Source: Fremontodendron californicum (taxonomy: Eukaryota > Streptophyta > Magnoliopsida > Malvales > Malvaceae). From it: a DNA stretch of 64,000 nt. Under the pieces are notes generated by a model. It saw only the letters and a list, made by a program, of their open reading frames with translations, ran no database searches and had not been told where the DNA came from. The DNA lies in contig JAULJL010000010.1 in the NCBI GenBank assembly GCA_030761205.1, positions 31,758,022 to 31,822,021 of the forward strand. The letters are read 5' to 3'. Each line of letters starts with the position of its first letter. Position 1 is the stretch's first letter. Shown in pieces: positions 34,301-45,400 of the stretch. Position numbers and translations under genes: made by a program.

Positions 34301-35689
34301 ATTTGTTATAAATTGTTTTTAGTCAATACTTTGTCAAGATAGGAATTGATAAAGCTACTGAGATCGGTACATGCTCTTACTTATGAAGCAAGTAACCGAT
34401 TTCATAGATTAAAGTTTGGATAAACTTGAGTTAACATGTGAATACTTGTTACAAGACCAAATTCATTGAACATGATCCGATACGAGAATATAATTTGGTA
34501 ATTCACTTAGTATTTATGATAACATTTTTATTTATGATAACATTCCCATGTGGTGGTTATATAAGTGATACTCTGACTTGAGATTATTAATGATCTTATA
34601 TGATGATTGTTATATTTTGATTTTACCTTACATATGGTTTTAATCATGGATGCTCGAGTCGAGTTCTTTTAGCTATAACATGAGGCAAACGAAGATGCAT
34701 TAGTAATCAAAATAGGATTCATCACCTTGAATAATAGAAAGAATTTTCACTAGTCTTAATAAGGATTAACTCAAGAAATCTTTGGCCAGAGTGGAATAAA
34801 GTTTAGAAGTTGTTTTAAAGTTTATTCAAAGAGTTAATTGTTTATCCCGACACTTAACATAGTTAAACTAATTGAGTAGACACTAATTTATACTCAAAGT
34901 TAAACTGAAATATTAAGTGATGAAAAGATAATAATTAATATACTGAAAAATCAAGCACGAATTGGATGGTCAAACCTCATGACTTTTGTTAATAATTGAG
35001 AGTCATGACTTATTACTAGATGACAACTTAGTTATAAATACAATATTGATTAATTAAATAATTAATAATTAACTTAAATAATTTGATTCATCTAATATAA
35101 ATTTATTAAAGATTATAATATTTATACTTGTTACCAACATATTAAAAAACCTAATAATGAATCACATACAAATAGAACGTGACTTGTAAGATATTAAATT
35201 AGGCTCCAATGGATTTTATTATTTTAAATTTTTTTTTTCCTTTCTAATGGATATATAAACAAGGATATTCAAAGAGATAGTTTGATAAAGCCAAAATTGG
35301 AGGAGAAAAAAGATTAAAAATTGATGAAAAAGAATCATTGATGAATGTGGACTCTGCCCGCATAGGAATGTGTCTAATAACAGTTACAATAATATTATAG
35401 CATTATCATACGCATAGTGATGTTTCTATGTAGCTTCCTGGAAAATTCAGTCAAGGAATAACAAAACATTTTTATTGGTTCTTTTGTAGGATTAAGACAA
35501 AAATAGCAAAGCATATTCTTTCCATTGAATGGAAATAAACTCAAATAATGGAAAATATTTGTGTTTTTCGAAGGGTTTGATTGAGAGGGAAAGGGATGGT
35601 TCCCCATTCCACCTCACATTTCCTTCCCCTTTCTCTTTTCACATTTACTTTTTAAATTTAATAATTCGTGTATTTGTATCGTATTCGTA

Positions 35690-35835
35690 TATTTTTTTTT
35701 TATCATAATCGTGTTTAATGTGTTTTATATTTATATAAATTTTAACGTATTAATAATTTGTATTATATAAATTTTGACATATTCGTGTATTTATATCGTA
35801 TCCGTATTTCTTTTTCGTATCATGTAATATTTTAA
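35690..35835 (-). repeat. Dispersed AT-rich repeat, copy 3 of 3 (inverted)
   Basis: The reverse complement reads GATACGAAAAAGAAATACGG, then AAAATTTATATAATACAAAT and TTAAAATTTATATAAATATA, in the same order as the 7.4-kb copy. Confidence 0.5.
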
Positions 35836-36687
35836 TTTTTTTTTATATTATGTTCGTGTCGTCTAAGTCTTCCCTTCCTCTTTTCTTATTGGAAAACGTT
35901 AAAAATTTAATAATTATAATGGTTAATGTCTTTTATAGTCCTTGAAATATTGAATTTTTTTAATATGGTACTTGTTCTAAACAAATATTCAATAAGGTAC
36001 ATAAATTTTCGACCAATCTATCAAGTAACCTCAATCCGTAACACCGTTAATGAAAATGCTGACATAATTATTAATCAATAAAAATTTGACACGTGGCTAC
36101 TATTCCTTCTCTCCTCCCATTTCTCTTCTTTTCTCCTAATCCCCCACCATTAATGAAAATACTATTAAGGGCTTCATAGCACAATATTCTAATAATAATA
36201 AAATTATTTTTAAAAAATTATGTAATAAATGAGTTAAAAAAAACTTAGACTATATTAAATTGTCGATATTATCAAGTTTATTTCACATATCAGATAAAAA
36301 GGTATATATATAGTAGCTACTTTAGCCGATTTGTTCTATTGCATTGTTGATGAATGTTAGCTGGAGTTACTGTCTTTTTAAAACATTGTAATAAATTCCA
36401 TCATTGTTAAGTTTACAAGAAAGATTATTAACTATTATTGATGAAGTTTTGAGCTCCATAATTGGATGAACATTTGCCTTTGGTTTTTGGTGAATTTGGC
36501 TACAACCCTTTTAATGTGAGAGCTAAGTTTGAAATATTGGGTATTGAAAAAGGGAAAAAAAATATCCGTTTAATCAGTACCTATAAATATCAATTAAGGA
36601 TTACTAATTACTAATTACTAGTTTAAGATTTTTTTTTTTTGCATTTAATTTATTATTTTACTAAATTAAAAAAATCATTAATTACAC

Positions 36688-36691
<4 letters not shown>

Positions 36692-36737
<46 letters not shown>
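36692..36737. repeat. (TA)n microsatellite
   Basis: About 23 TA units. Confidence 0.95.
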
Positions 36738-36739
<2 letters not shown>

Positions 36740-36933
36740 CTTGAACCAATGCCATTAGATTCTAATTAACATTTCCCATATATATATCACCTTAACATTT
36801 TCCATATATATCAACTTAATCATGATTTAGATATATTCGAAATTCGTCCTCTTATGAAGATCTTGATTTTCATCTACCTTTATCATGTTTTTGGGCATTA
36901 ATTCAATGGGATTATGTGATTTTTCTTACTTAC

Positions 36934-37065
36934 AGCTACAACAACTACGGTTTTTAGCGACGATTTTTTTTTTTTTTTGGGTGTGATTATAAACCATTTT
37001 GTTAGTATAAATTGTAATAGCCAAATTTTAGTGTTTTAGTGATTTTTTTTTATTAAATTTTTTTT
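36934..37065. mobile_element. Possible relic terminus of a CACTA transposon
   Basis: GCTACAACAACTACGGTTTT followed by TAGCGACGATTT resembles the CACTACAA...TAGCGACGA ends of plant CACTA (En/Spm) elements. The opposite end and a 3-bp target duplication were not found, so this is tentative. Confidence 0.3.
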
Positions 37066-37463
37066 TTCATGTATTGTTGACTATTAGTTTGTTGATCAGA
37101 TTTGTTCAATTTCCTATCAAATTCCTGTTGACATCTTCACCATGGACTTTGTCACTACTTTTCTCTTCTTTTTTTTATTATTTTTTTATGTGTTTTCTAG
37201 CAATCACCCACCGGATTTGGAAGAGTTTGTTTGTCGTCTTTGGCACCTCTTACTTTCTTAAGTTATCCTACTTTCATGGCTATTTCAATTGGGACCTTTT
37301 TGTTGGATGTGCATGGAAGTTACCTTATCTCAAACAAGCTTCCTCAAATCCAAAGCATAAATGCCTACTTTAGCTAGAATGTGCTTTTTAATCCATTTTC
37401 ATATATATAGGAATATAATTTTTGTTATTATCGAAAAGATATTTAGAATTTAAGATTTAATCT

Positions 37464-38192
37464 AATTGATTCATGTACTCTTTATAAGAAATGACTCTTG
37501 AGGTTTTCTTGAAGATGAAGCTGATGAGGCTTTGTAGGCACGAAGAAGGTTAAAAGGATGTTGAAATTTGATATTGAAAGCGTGCTTCAATGCCTCAATC
37601 AATGTATATATAAGAAAGTGTTAGGAGGAACATGAGAAATAATCAGGAGCATGCAAACCAAATTTCGGTGCCCTTTTGATTTTCTTCGTACTTACAGATC
37701 AATTTCAACTTTTATTTAACAACCTTTAGAATCTCGTCACCTCCATCTCCAAAAAAAAAAATTCAACAATGACCTTTAATAAATTTAGAATTCAAATTCA
37801 CATATAACCTATTCCTAAATCTCCAATTGATTCATGTATTCTTTATAAGACATTACTCTTGAGGTTTTCTTAAAGATGGAGCCGGTGAGGCTTTGTAGGA
37901 ACGAAGAAGGTTAAAAGGATGTCGAAATTTGATATTGAAAGCGTGCTTCAATGCCTCAATCAGTGTATATCTAAGAAAGTGTTAGGAGGAACATGAGAAA
38001 TAATCAGGAGCATGCAAACCAAATTTCGGTGCCCTTTTGATTTTCTTCGTACTTACTAATCAATTTCAACTTTTATCTAACAATCTTTAGAATCTCGTCA
38101 GCTCCATCTCCAAAAAAAAAAAAAAATTCAACAATGACCTTTAATAAATTTAGAATTCAAATTCACATATAACCTATTCCTAAATCTCCAAT
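37464..38192 (+). repeat. 361-bp tandem duplication
   Basis: Two nearly identical units lie head to tail, 37464-37824 and 37825-38192. They share AATTGATTCATGTAYTCTTT, GGTTAAAAGGATGTYGAAAT and AATAATCAGGAGCATGCAAA. Differences are a few substitutions and a longer A run in the second unit, so the duplication is recent. No coding potential recognised. Confidence 0.9.
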
Positions 38193-38424
38193 CCCGAATA
38201 TGAAAAAAAAAAAAAAAACAGAAAAAGAAAGATGTTCGACATATATATGGATCTCAAACTTGATAATGTTGATATATGATCTCATTCACATCTATTGAAA
38301 TTTTAAGAGAATATTTATATAAACAAAATATCAGGTATTTAAGTAATTTTAACTTAAATACCCAATAAATTGTATTTACTCAGTAACCAAAAATACCATT
38401 GAGCTATCTTTTTCTTTTTTTATT

Positions 38425-38540
38425 TTATAAAAGATGTCGTGATCTGAGAATAAAATGAGAAATTGCAAATGCTAGAATTCAAACTCTAAATCTATTAACT
38501 ATCACTTCTAAAAAATGCCTATATTAATCAATTGAATTAA
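38425..38540 (-). mobile_element. tRNA-related SINE-like repeat, diverged
   Basis: The minus strand reads TTCAATTGATTAATATAGGC, later TAATAGATTTAGAGTTTGAA and TTCTAGCATTTGCAATTTCT. These align with the RRP8-intron copy, but the A and B boxes are degraded. Confidence 0.5.
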
Positions 38541-39169
38541 GTTCCGATCCTTTTCTTTTCATGTTTACCTTCAACAAAAAGCTTGCATCATTTGTCTTTT
38601 TGACTTGAAAGAAGCAAATATCTTTCGAGATAGTGACCAAATTATACCTGTTTTCTCCTTTCATTGTTCGGTTCTTTTCTGTTTTGGATCGATTAGTGGA
38701 AAGTTCAGCATCTTTTTTGAGCAAATTAACCTTTTGATTTGTTTTATATTGACAAGACAACTAAATAGAATCTAAATTTCCCTATTTCTTAATCTATTTT
38801 TTTGGTCTCAACATCAAAGTCTTGCATCTACTCTCATTAATATTTGATAGGAAAAAGGAAAAATTGGGTGGAGAGGAAAAAACCTCCCATTTTGTTCACG
38901 GTAGTTTTGACAAAGAAGCAACAATTTTTCTTTAGGAAAAATATATAATATATTGTCAATGTCGGGTTCGACTCCCTTTTATTATTTTTTTAATACAACT
39001 TCAATCAACATTTATAAAAATGACTTTCACAATTTATAGATGACTCATGAATCGTACATATATGAATGGTGATGATAGTGTATGGATAAATAATGGATGG
39101 TAGTTAAACTCGTCGAGATTAAAGAGCTATTACATGCTTCATTATAATATATTTTAAACTCGTTTGTGA

Positions 39170-39385
39170 TAAATCTAAAAGTTTCACACACAATAATTAT
39201 TATTATTTAAATTTAATTATGAAAATATATAAATATTTATATAAAAATAATTTTTAATATTTTAATATATTTTAAGTAATAAAATGAATTTTTCAAACTC
39301 GATTGACCGAATCGGGTTAGATCTTGGACAAACAATTTTTTTATTATTTGAATATGACCAGACCTGATTTATGGATAATTCTATT
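39170..39385. repeat. AT-rich foldback-type repeat, copy 3
   Basis: The core GAAAATATATAAATATTTAT and right part AAACTCGATTGACCGAATCG with GGGTTAGATCTTGGACAAA match the other copies. The left end is not resolved. Confidence 0.45.
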
Positions 39386-39398
39386 CAAATCTTCCATC

Positions 39399-39401
<3 letters not shown>

Positions 39402-39435
<34 letters not shown>
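39402..39435. repeat. (AT)n microsatellite
   Basis: About 17 AT units. A second short TA run lies at 39479-39497. Confidence 0.95.
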
Positions 39436-39438
<3 letters not shown>

Positions 39439-39987
39439 TTGCTATGTTGATCTTAGTTTGTGTCATTTGCTTTCTTTTATATATATATATATATATAAAA
39501 TAAAAAAAAAAAACATGACATTAATTATCACCCAAAAAAAAAAATACATGACATAATAATAATGCCATGAGCGCAACCCTATCAAAGTTGCTAGGACGGT
39601 GAATCGGTGATGGGCCTAATGGCCACTTTGTCTTCTAGTTTTTTCGAGAAATTTGAGTAGTTTTTGTGGAGAAGAAGATGAGTAGGTAGTTGTGTGAGGG
39701 AGTGATGAGTTTTTAATTACGTGAGTGATTTTGTAAATGAATTTTTTTTTAAAAATAAAATTTAAAAACTTATTAAATTACTTTTTTAATTCAATTTCAT
39801 TTGTTTTTAATTTTTATAATTTAGTTTTTTGGATATTTCCTTCAATGAGTTGGTGTCTTTTAACTCGTGACACCAACTCAGGGATTTCTTTTAAGAATAG
39901 ATAGATATAGATGAGTTACATGGCTTTTTTTGTGTGCGACACGTGTCTTTTTTCAGTATTTTTTTAAAACCAAAGACAATCTTATAT

Positions 39988-40156
39988 CTATATTATCTGA
40001 ATTTTTTATTATTTTTTTAAATATTCGTATTTGACACTTCTGTTCGACACGTATACAAACATAAGTATATGGTATGATCCTTCAAATTTATGAAAAAACT
40101 TAAAAAAAATTGATCATACTTATATCCGACACTCATCTTGAATTCGGGTAACATAA
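39988..40156 (-). mobile_element. Diverged CTATGTT MITE
   Basis: Begins CTATATTATCTGAATTTTT and ends GAATTCGGGTAACATAA. The flanks CTTATAT and CTTTATAT suggest the original target duplication. Isolated from the main cluster and older. Confidence 0.7.
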
Positions 40157-40654
40157 CTTTATATATTTCTTTGACTTTTTCATGAATCAAAAATTGAGTG
40201 AAAAATGTAACAAAAAAATTGGGTGAAAATGATAATATCTTATTTGTCATGTTCAATATGAGGTGAGTTTGAAGGGGACCTCTCTAGCCAAAACCTTCTG
40301 ATTTGGACAAGCATTAGAGGCTTTTGAAGTTATATTATCTTAAAAACCTTACATTTTTAAATAGTGATGTTTTGTTATGTTTTTGAGATTTGAAATTTGA
40401 AACGCAAAATAAACAATAATTGAAAACAAAGTCCTCATTCCATCATCAGTCACATATTAAATTATGTTATTTTCATGATGTTTTCACTTTTGACATTTTC
40501 CTGATATAGATGTTTTCGGGCTTGAATTTTATGATTTTCTGGAAATGGCCCAAATTTACTATGGGCTCAAAATGAAAGTCCTATGAGTCCTATATTCATT
40601 TTTTTTTTGTACATTTAAGTAAATCATTCAAAGGTCATGAGTTATTCATTTGGT

Positions 40655-40925
40655 TTGATAGGTTCAACTCGAATCAAGTTGGGTTTTGGACAAAGTTTTA
40701 AATTTTGAAATTGGTCTAACTCGGCCCATTTTTTAATTAAAAAGTTTTTTTTTTTTATACTTAATTTTAATGTTAAAATATATTTAAAATTTATAAAAAA
40801 GTTAGTTTTTAATAATAAAAAATAAAATAAAAAGTTCTCGGAGGCTCGACAGGCCGGGCCTTAGACATGGATTTTTTCTTACCAATCGAGCCTGACTCAC
40901 TTCGACCCGACCAACCTATAGACAC
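40655..40925. repeat. AT-rich foldback-type repeat, copy 4
   Basis: The left part GATAGGTTCAACTCGAATC and right part GGCTCGACAGGCCGGGCCTT with CGACCCGACCAACC flank an AT-rich middle like that of the other copies. Confidence 0.45.
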
Positions 40926-41408
40926 CTCAGCATTTGAGACTTACATCGATTTGCCAATGAGATTTTATCTTGATGACAATAAAAAGGATCTAAAATCTTA
41001 AGATCCGATATTTAAATCTTATCATATGTGAATTTGTCTAATTTTATATTAAATTTATATAGTTATATAATAATTTGTTAACTGATTTATTTATTTTTTA
41101 TATATAATATTTAATTATTATTGTAATTTGTATTTGTTTCATTCATTCATGCACATGAACACTATTTTTTTTTTAAGAAAGTGGGGTTAAAAGGGATAAA
41201 AAAAAAAATACCCAAGTCAATTTGGTGGAAGTTCATTGCCCTAGATATGAGCTAAGTTCTTTTGTGAAATAGTACTTGAAAATGTCATTTTTTTTTTCTC
41301 ACTTTTTATGATCTTAGGTCAAAAGAGATTTTAGTAAAAAAAATATAAAAAAACAAAAGTTAGCTAAAAAAGGTCTCAAACCACAAAAATATCTGTTAAC
41401 TAGCTGAT

Positions 41409-41453
<45 letters not shown>
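41409..41453. repeat. Compound (TA)n(GA)n microsatellite
   Basis: A TA run passes directly into a GA run of about 12 units. Confidence 0.9.
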
Positions 41454-41454
<1 letters not shown>

Positions 41455-42172
41455 CCAAATCAAAACTTATTAATTTAGTTTTAAATTTATGGGAATGAAA
41501 AATGCTTCTCCTATTGGTTTAACTTCTGCTTCTGTTTTATAAATACTTTTTATTTTTAAGTTTGTTTTTTTATACACCGATCAGTGAAAATTTTAAATTA
41601 ATTTTATTTTTTTCAATTCAATATTTGTAAAAAAAAAAAAAAAAGCAAAATGCAAAAGTATTTACCAATTAGAGCTTAATTATTGGATTAAATTTTTTAT
41701 TAAAAATATATTATTAAGTTTTTAAAAACTTACATTTAAAAATATATATTAAAAAAATTATCTTATACATCGTCTCGTCAATAGATTTTTTAAACTTTAC
41801 AACATGATTAAAGGGGTATATTAAAAAATAAAATTAATATATTTATAAAATTTTCATATGATAATTTTTTAACATCGACTTGTATAACCTAAGAATTCCA
41901 TCGGTCATATATAAAAAACGAATTCGTAAAATAATTTATAGGGTTAGGTTATAAAATCATTATCAACTTAGATCTTGGGCCACGAGCTCACATTTATAAT
42001 ACACATAAAGGCCCAAATCAATATTCAATAGGGCCTGGTTCGCTCAAATTACCACTAATACGCACCGTTTATCTATTTCTTTTAATTTTATTTATTTTGC
42101 TTTTCTGGCACAAAAATCTTTTATTTTGATAATCGTTAACTCGCTGAGTCAGAAAAACGACGATCAAAATCC

Positions 42173-42178
42173 ACGTGA
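42173..42178. promoter_or_regulatory. CACGTG G-box upstream of the golgin gene
   Basis: A palindromic CACGTG within CCACGTGAAA, about 240 bases before the start codon and before a likely leader intron. It is the core of bZIP/bHLH sites, but one hexamer can occur by chance. Confidence 0.35.
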
Positions 42179-42245
42179 AACGCATATCCAAATTGAAATT
42201 TTGTGTCCTTTTCCTTCTCTTTGCACTTCACTTGATCCTCTTCAG

Positions 42246-42381
42246 GTTTCTCCCTTTTTGCCCTAAAGTTGCTTCACCGATTTTTTTTAATCCCTAATTA
42301 TTATTAACTTCAATTAGGTCAATGATGCTTTTAACTTTTTAATAATTTCGTAATTCTTCGGCTTTTTTTTTTTTAATTCAG
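42246..42381 (+). other. Probable 5' UTR intron of the golgin gene
   Basis: The donor CTCTTCAG|GTTTCT and acceptor TTTAATTCAG|GATTTT bracket a T-rich segment just before the start codon at 42414. Confidence 0.45.
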
Positions 42382-42413
42382 GATTTTCTGTGCTCCTTAA
42401 TTGAGCTTCGAAG

Positions 42414-45400
42414 ATGGATTTGGCGTCTCGTTACAAGGTGAGTTTTATGTTTGATTCTTATAATTATTATTTTCTTTCCTGATTATCGATTGGAGCTAAT
42501 GTTACTGTAGTAAAGCTTTTAGTTTTTTTTTAAATTTTAATTTAGTTTTAGCTCAAGATATATGTTAAAATTAATGTGATGAAATAAATCAGCAAATTTG
42601 ATATTTATATATGTTTGTGTCAATCCTATAGTTTGTCTATGTGAAATTTGATTTAGCCTATTGGTTTTCTTACGGAAAGCACGGTTTGGACTCTGCATTT
42701 TCTCGAAAAAGTGATTAAAAGTCACCTTTTTCGTTCCTCTTATTGATTGTGTCGGTTAAGGTTATGCATACATGTGTACTGGATGTTGCTTAAATGGATC
42801 CTGTTGGTGCATTGATTATGAGTGAAGTGATTGTTGAATTTGTTTTGTGATTATGAGTATTAAACTCTGAGTTCTTGTGCAGGGGGTTGTTGGGTTTGTT
42901 TTTGGCAATGAGAATTCCGGTTCCAGTGAAGATAGGTAATTGAATTGAGAATAGCAGTAATTGCTGTTTATTTTGCTATATTTTATATTGATTATGTGAC
43001 TGATTGACTATTTTTCCCATGTCAATAGTTATGTTGAACGCTTGCTCGACCGTATAAGTAATGGTGTCCTTGCAGAGGACAGGAGGAATGCTATTGCAGA
43101 GCTTCAGTCTGTTGTGGCTGAAAGCCATGCTGGCCAGCTAGCTTTTGGAGCAATGGGTGTGTGTTTCTACCTTGTTCAATAAAGCTAGTATTGAAGTTAA
43201 ATTCCTCTGTCATTCTTGACCTGTGTTTCTATCTTGTTTAAATCAAGCTAGCATTTACAATTTTTCAGGCTTTCCTGTACTCATGGGTGTCTTAAAGGAA
43301 GAACGAGATGATGTTGAAATGGTTTGAGATCTCTCTTGCTTGCTATGTTTCTTCTATTTGTTCCTCTTGTTGTTTGTTATACAATGTTTCTCAGTAGTGC
43401 ATATATGGTACCTCAGAGAGAACTTTGGTCCAGCAGTCTGCAGTTCAGAAGGACCTTTTTCTTGTAGTCCAAATATTGTTGTTTCCCTTTATCCCTCCAT
43501 GTGACTTTGTTGATTGGAAATTTCCTGAAAATCTATAAACATTGATTACCATTCATTCCCTTATGTAGGTTCGTGGTGCCCTTGAAACTCTTGTTAGTGC
43601 TTTGACACCTATTGATCATGCAAAAGGGCCTACGAATGAGGTTCAGCCAGCTTTAATGAATACTGATTTGCTTTCCCGAGAATCAGAGAGCATTTCTCTT
43701 CTACTAAGTTTGCTGGTGAGAGTTCTTTATATGGATCTGGAACTTATTTTATATGTTATTGTGGATCCTTCTTGTGTTAGCATCATTATCTTCTCTGTTG
43801 GTGATTTTGTAGTCAGAGGAGGATTTCTATGTGCGATATTACACTCTTCAAATTTTAACAGCCCTTCTCACTAATTCTCCAAATAGGTATGAATCTTACA
43901 GAAATCCCTTCTATTCTACCTAGAAATTTTTTTATTGGTTTCTGCTCAAAAGCCTCTTACTGAGTTCCTATTCAGGTTACAGGAAGCAATTCTGTCCATT
44001 CCTCGTGGTATAACTCGACTCATGGATATGCTGATGGACCGTGAGGTACACAGCTTATTAATCAAATGATCTTGCAAATTTTGTTAAATTCCATGTTTTG
44101 CTTTATTCTAGGCTTGCTTGTTGCAATATGACTCTTCAGGAGCCTTCTGGTTACCTTACCTAAATTTCCTGTTTGTCTGTCATTTGCTTCAATTTACATC
44201 ATCAAACATGAAGATCTAAAATTTGAAACTTGTGTCAAAGTTTTATTGGGATAGGATATTATGTGATTGCCTTTCTTTTTTATGAAGTTGATCACTGTTG
44301 ACCTTTCAGGTTATACGAAATGAAGCCTTACTGCTTCTTACATACTTGACTCGTGAAGCTGAGGTGAGCTTTTGGGTTTGTTTATTTCCCCCTCCTTCTG
44401 TCTTTTCATTTTTTTTATTTTATTTTTTATTTTTGCACCTAAACCTTGCTTACATATGTTTGATTGCCATTCTAACTAAGAGAGTTCTATGATTTCAGGA
44501 GATTCAAAAGATTGTAGTCTTCGAAGGTGCATTTGAAAAAATATTTAGTATTATGAAGGAGGAAGGAGGTTCTGAAGGGGGTGTTGTTGTGCAGGTGATT
44601 TATTGGATTTATTTTTTGACCTTCAGTGAACTTGTTCTGGCTTGTTTGCTGTTAGACCATTCATTATTTTATTGTCTGTGGCTTGTTTAGCTAAGTCATG
44701 CATGCAGTCAATTCTAATTTGGCAATGCTACTGTTGGAGAAATCTATAAAAGCATTAATGAGGTACTGATATATTGTTCTTGCACAGGATTGTCTCGAGT
44801 TGCTGAACAATCTTCTTCGCAGTAATGCCTCAAATCAGGTTTACTCCAGTTTTATTTTCATTGTTTTTGCTCTCTGTTTATGAAGTTTGCTACTGATTTT
44901 AAGTGCGCTTCAGGTACTACTAAGGGAGACTATGGGCTTTGACCCCTTAATATCAATCTTGAAACTAAGAGGAAGTTCTTACAGTTTCACTCAACAGAAG
45001 GTTAGATACTCAAGTGTTTATAGCTTTATTTGCCTTCCGTTTTTCCTCCATTACCAATTCCTGTTGATTCTTCACATATTATCACAAGCTTACTGGTGAT
45101 TTGCTGTTGTCATGAAACAAACAACATGCCAGTAGACAATTAATTTACTCAGTGTGTTGGAGACTATTAATTTGTTGATGATGGGAGGCTCAGAAGCTGA
45201 TCCTCAAAAAGATTCGAACAAGATCACCAATAAAACAGTCCTAGCTCAGGTTCATTATAAATCATGTCTTCTTGAATTGACTGCCTGAAGAGCTATCTGT
45301 TTTTGTGATATATTATCTCGTTTCCTGTTTTCTTGATTGTAGAAAAAGTTGTTGGACCATCTACTAATGCTGGGTGTTGAAAGCCAATGGGCTCCAATTG

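Larger units (their letters stand above)
31400..36900. other. Gene-poor AT-rich intergenic DNA
   Basis: Both strands were scanned and no family-like coding stretch was found. The longest ORFs are under 80 codons and of low complexity. Contents are AT-rich tracts, a dispersed repeat (35690-35835) and a microsatellite (36692-36737). Confidence 0.55.

Noticed and set aside
37074..37373. 99-codon Phe/Leu-rich ORF
   Set aside because: It resembles translated AT-rich DNA. A faint likeness to gypsy integrase wording (FTMDFVTTF in another frame) was too weak to call.
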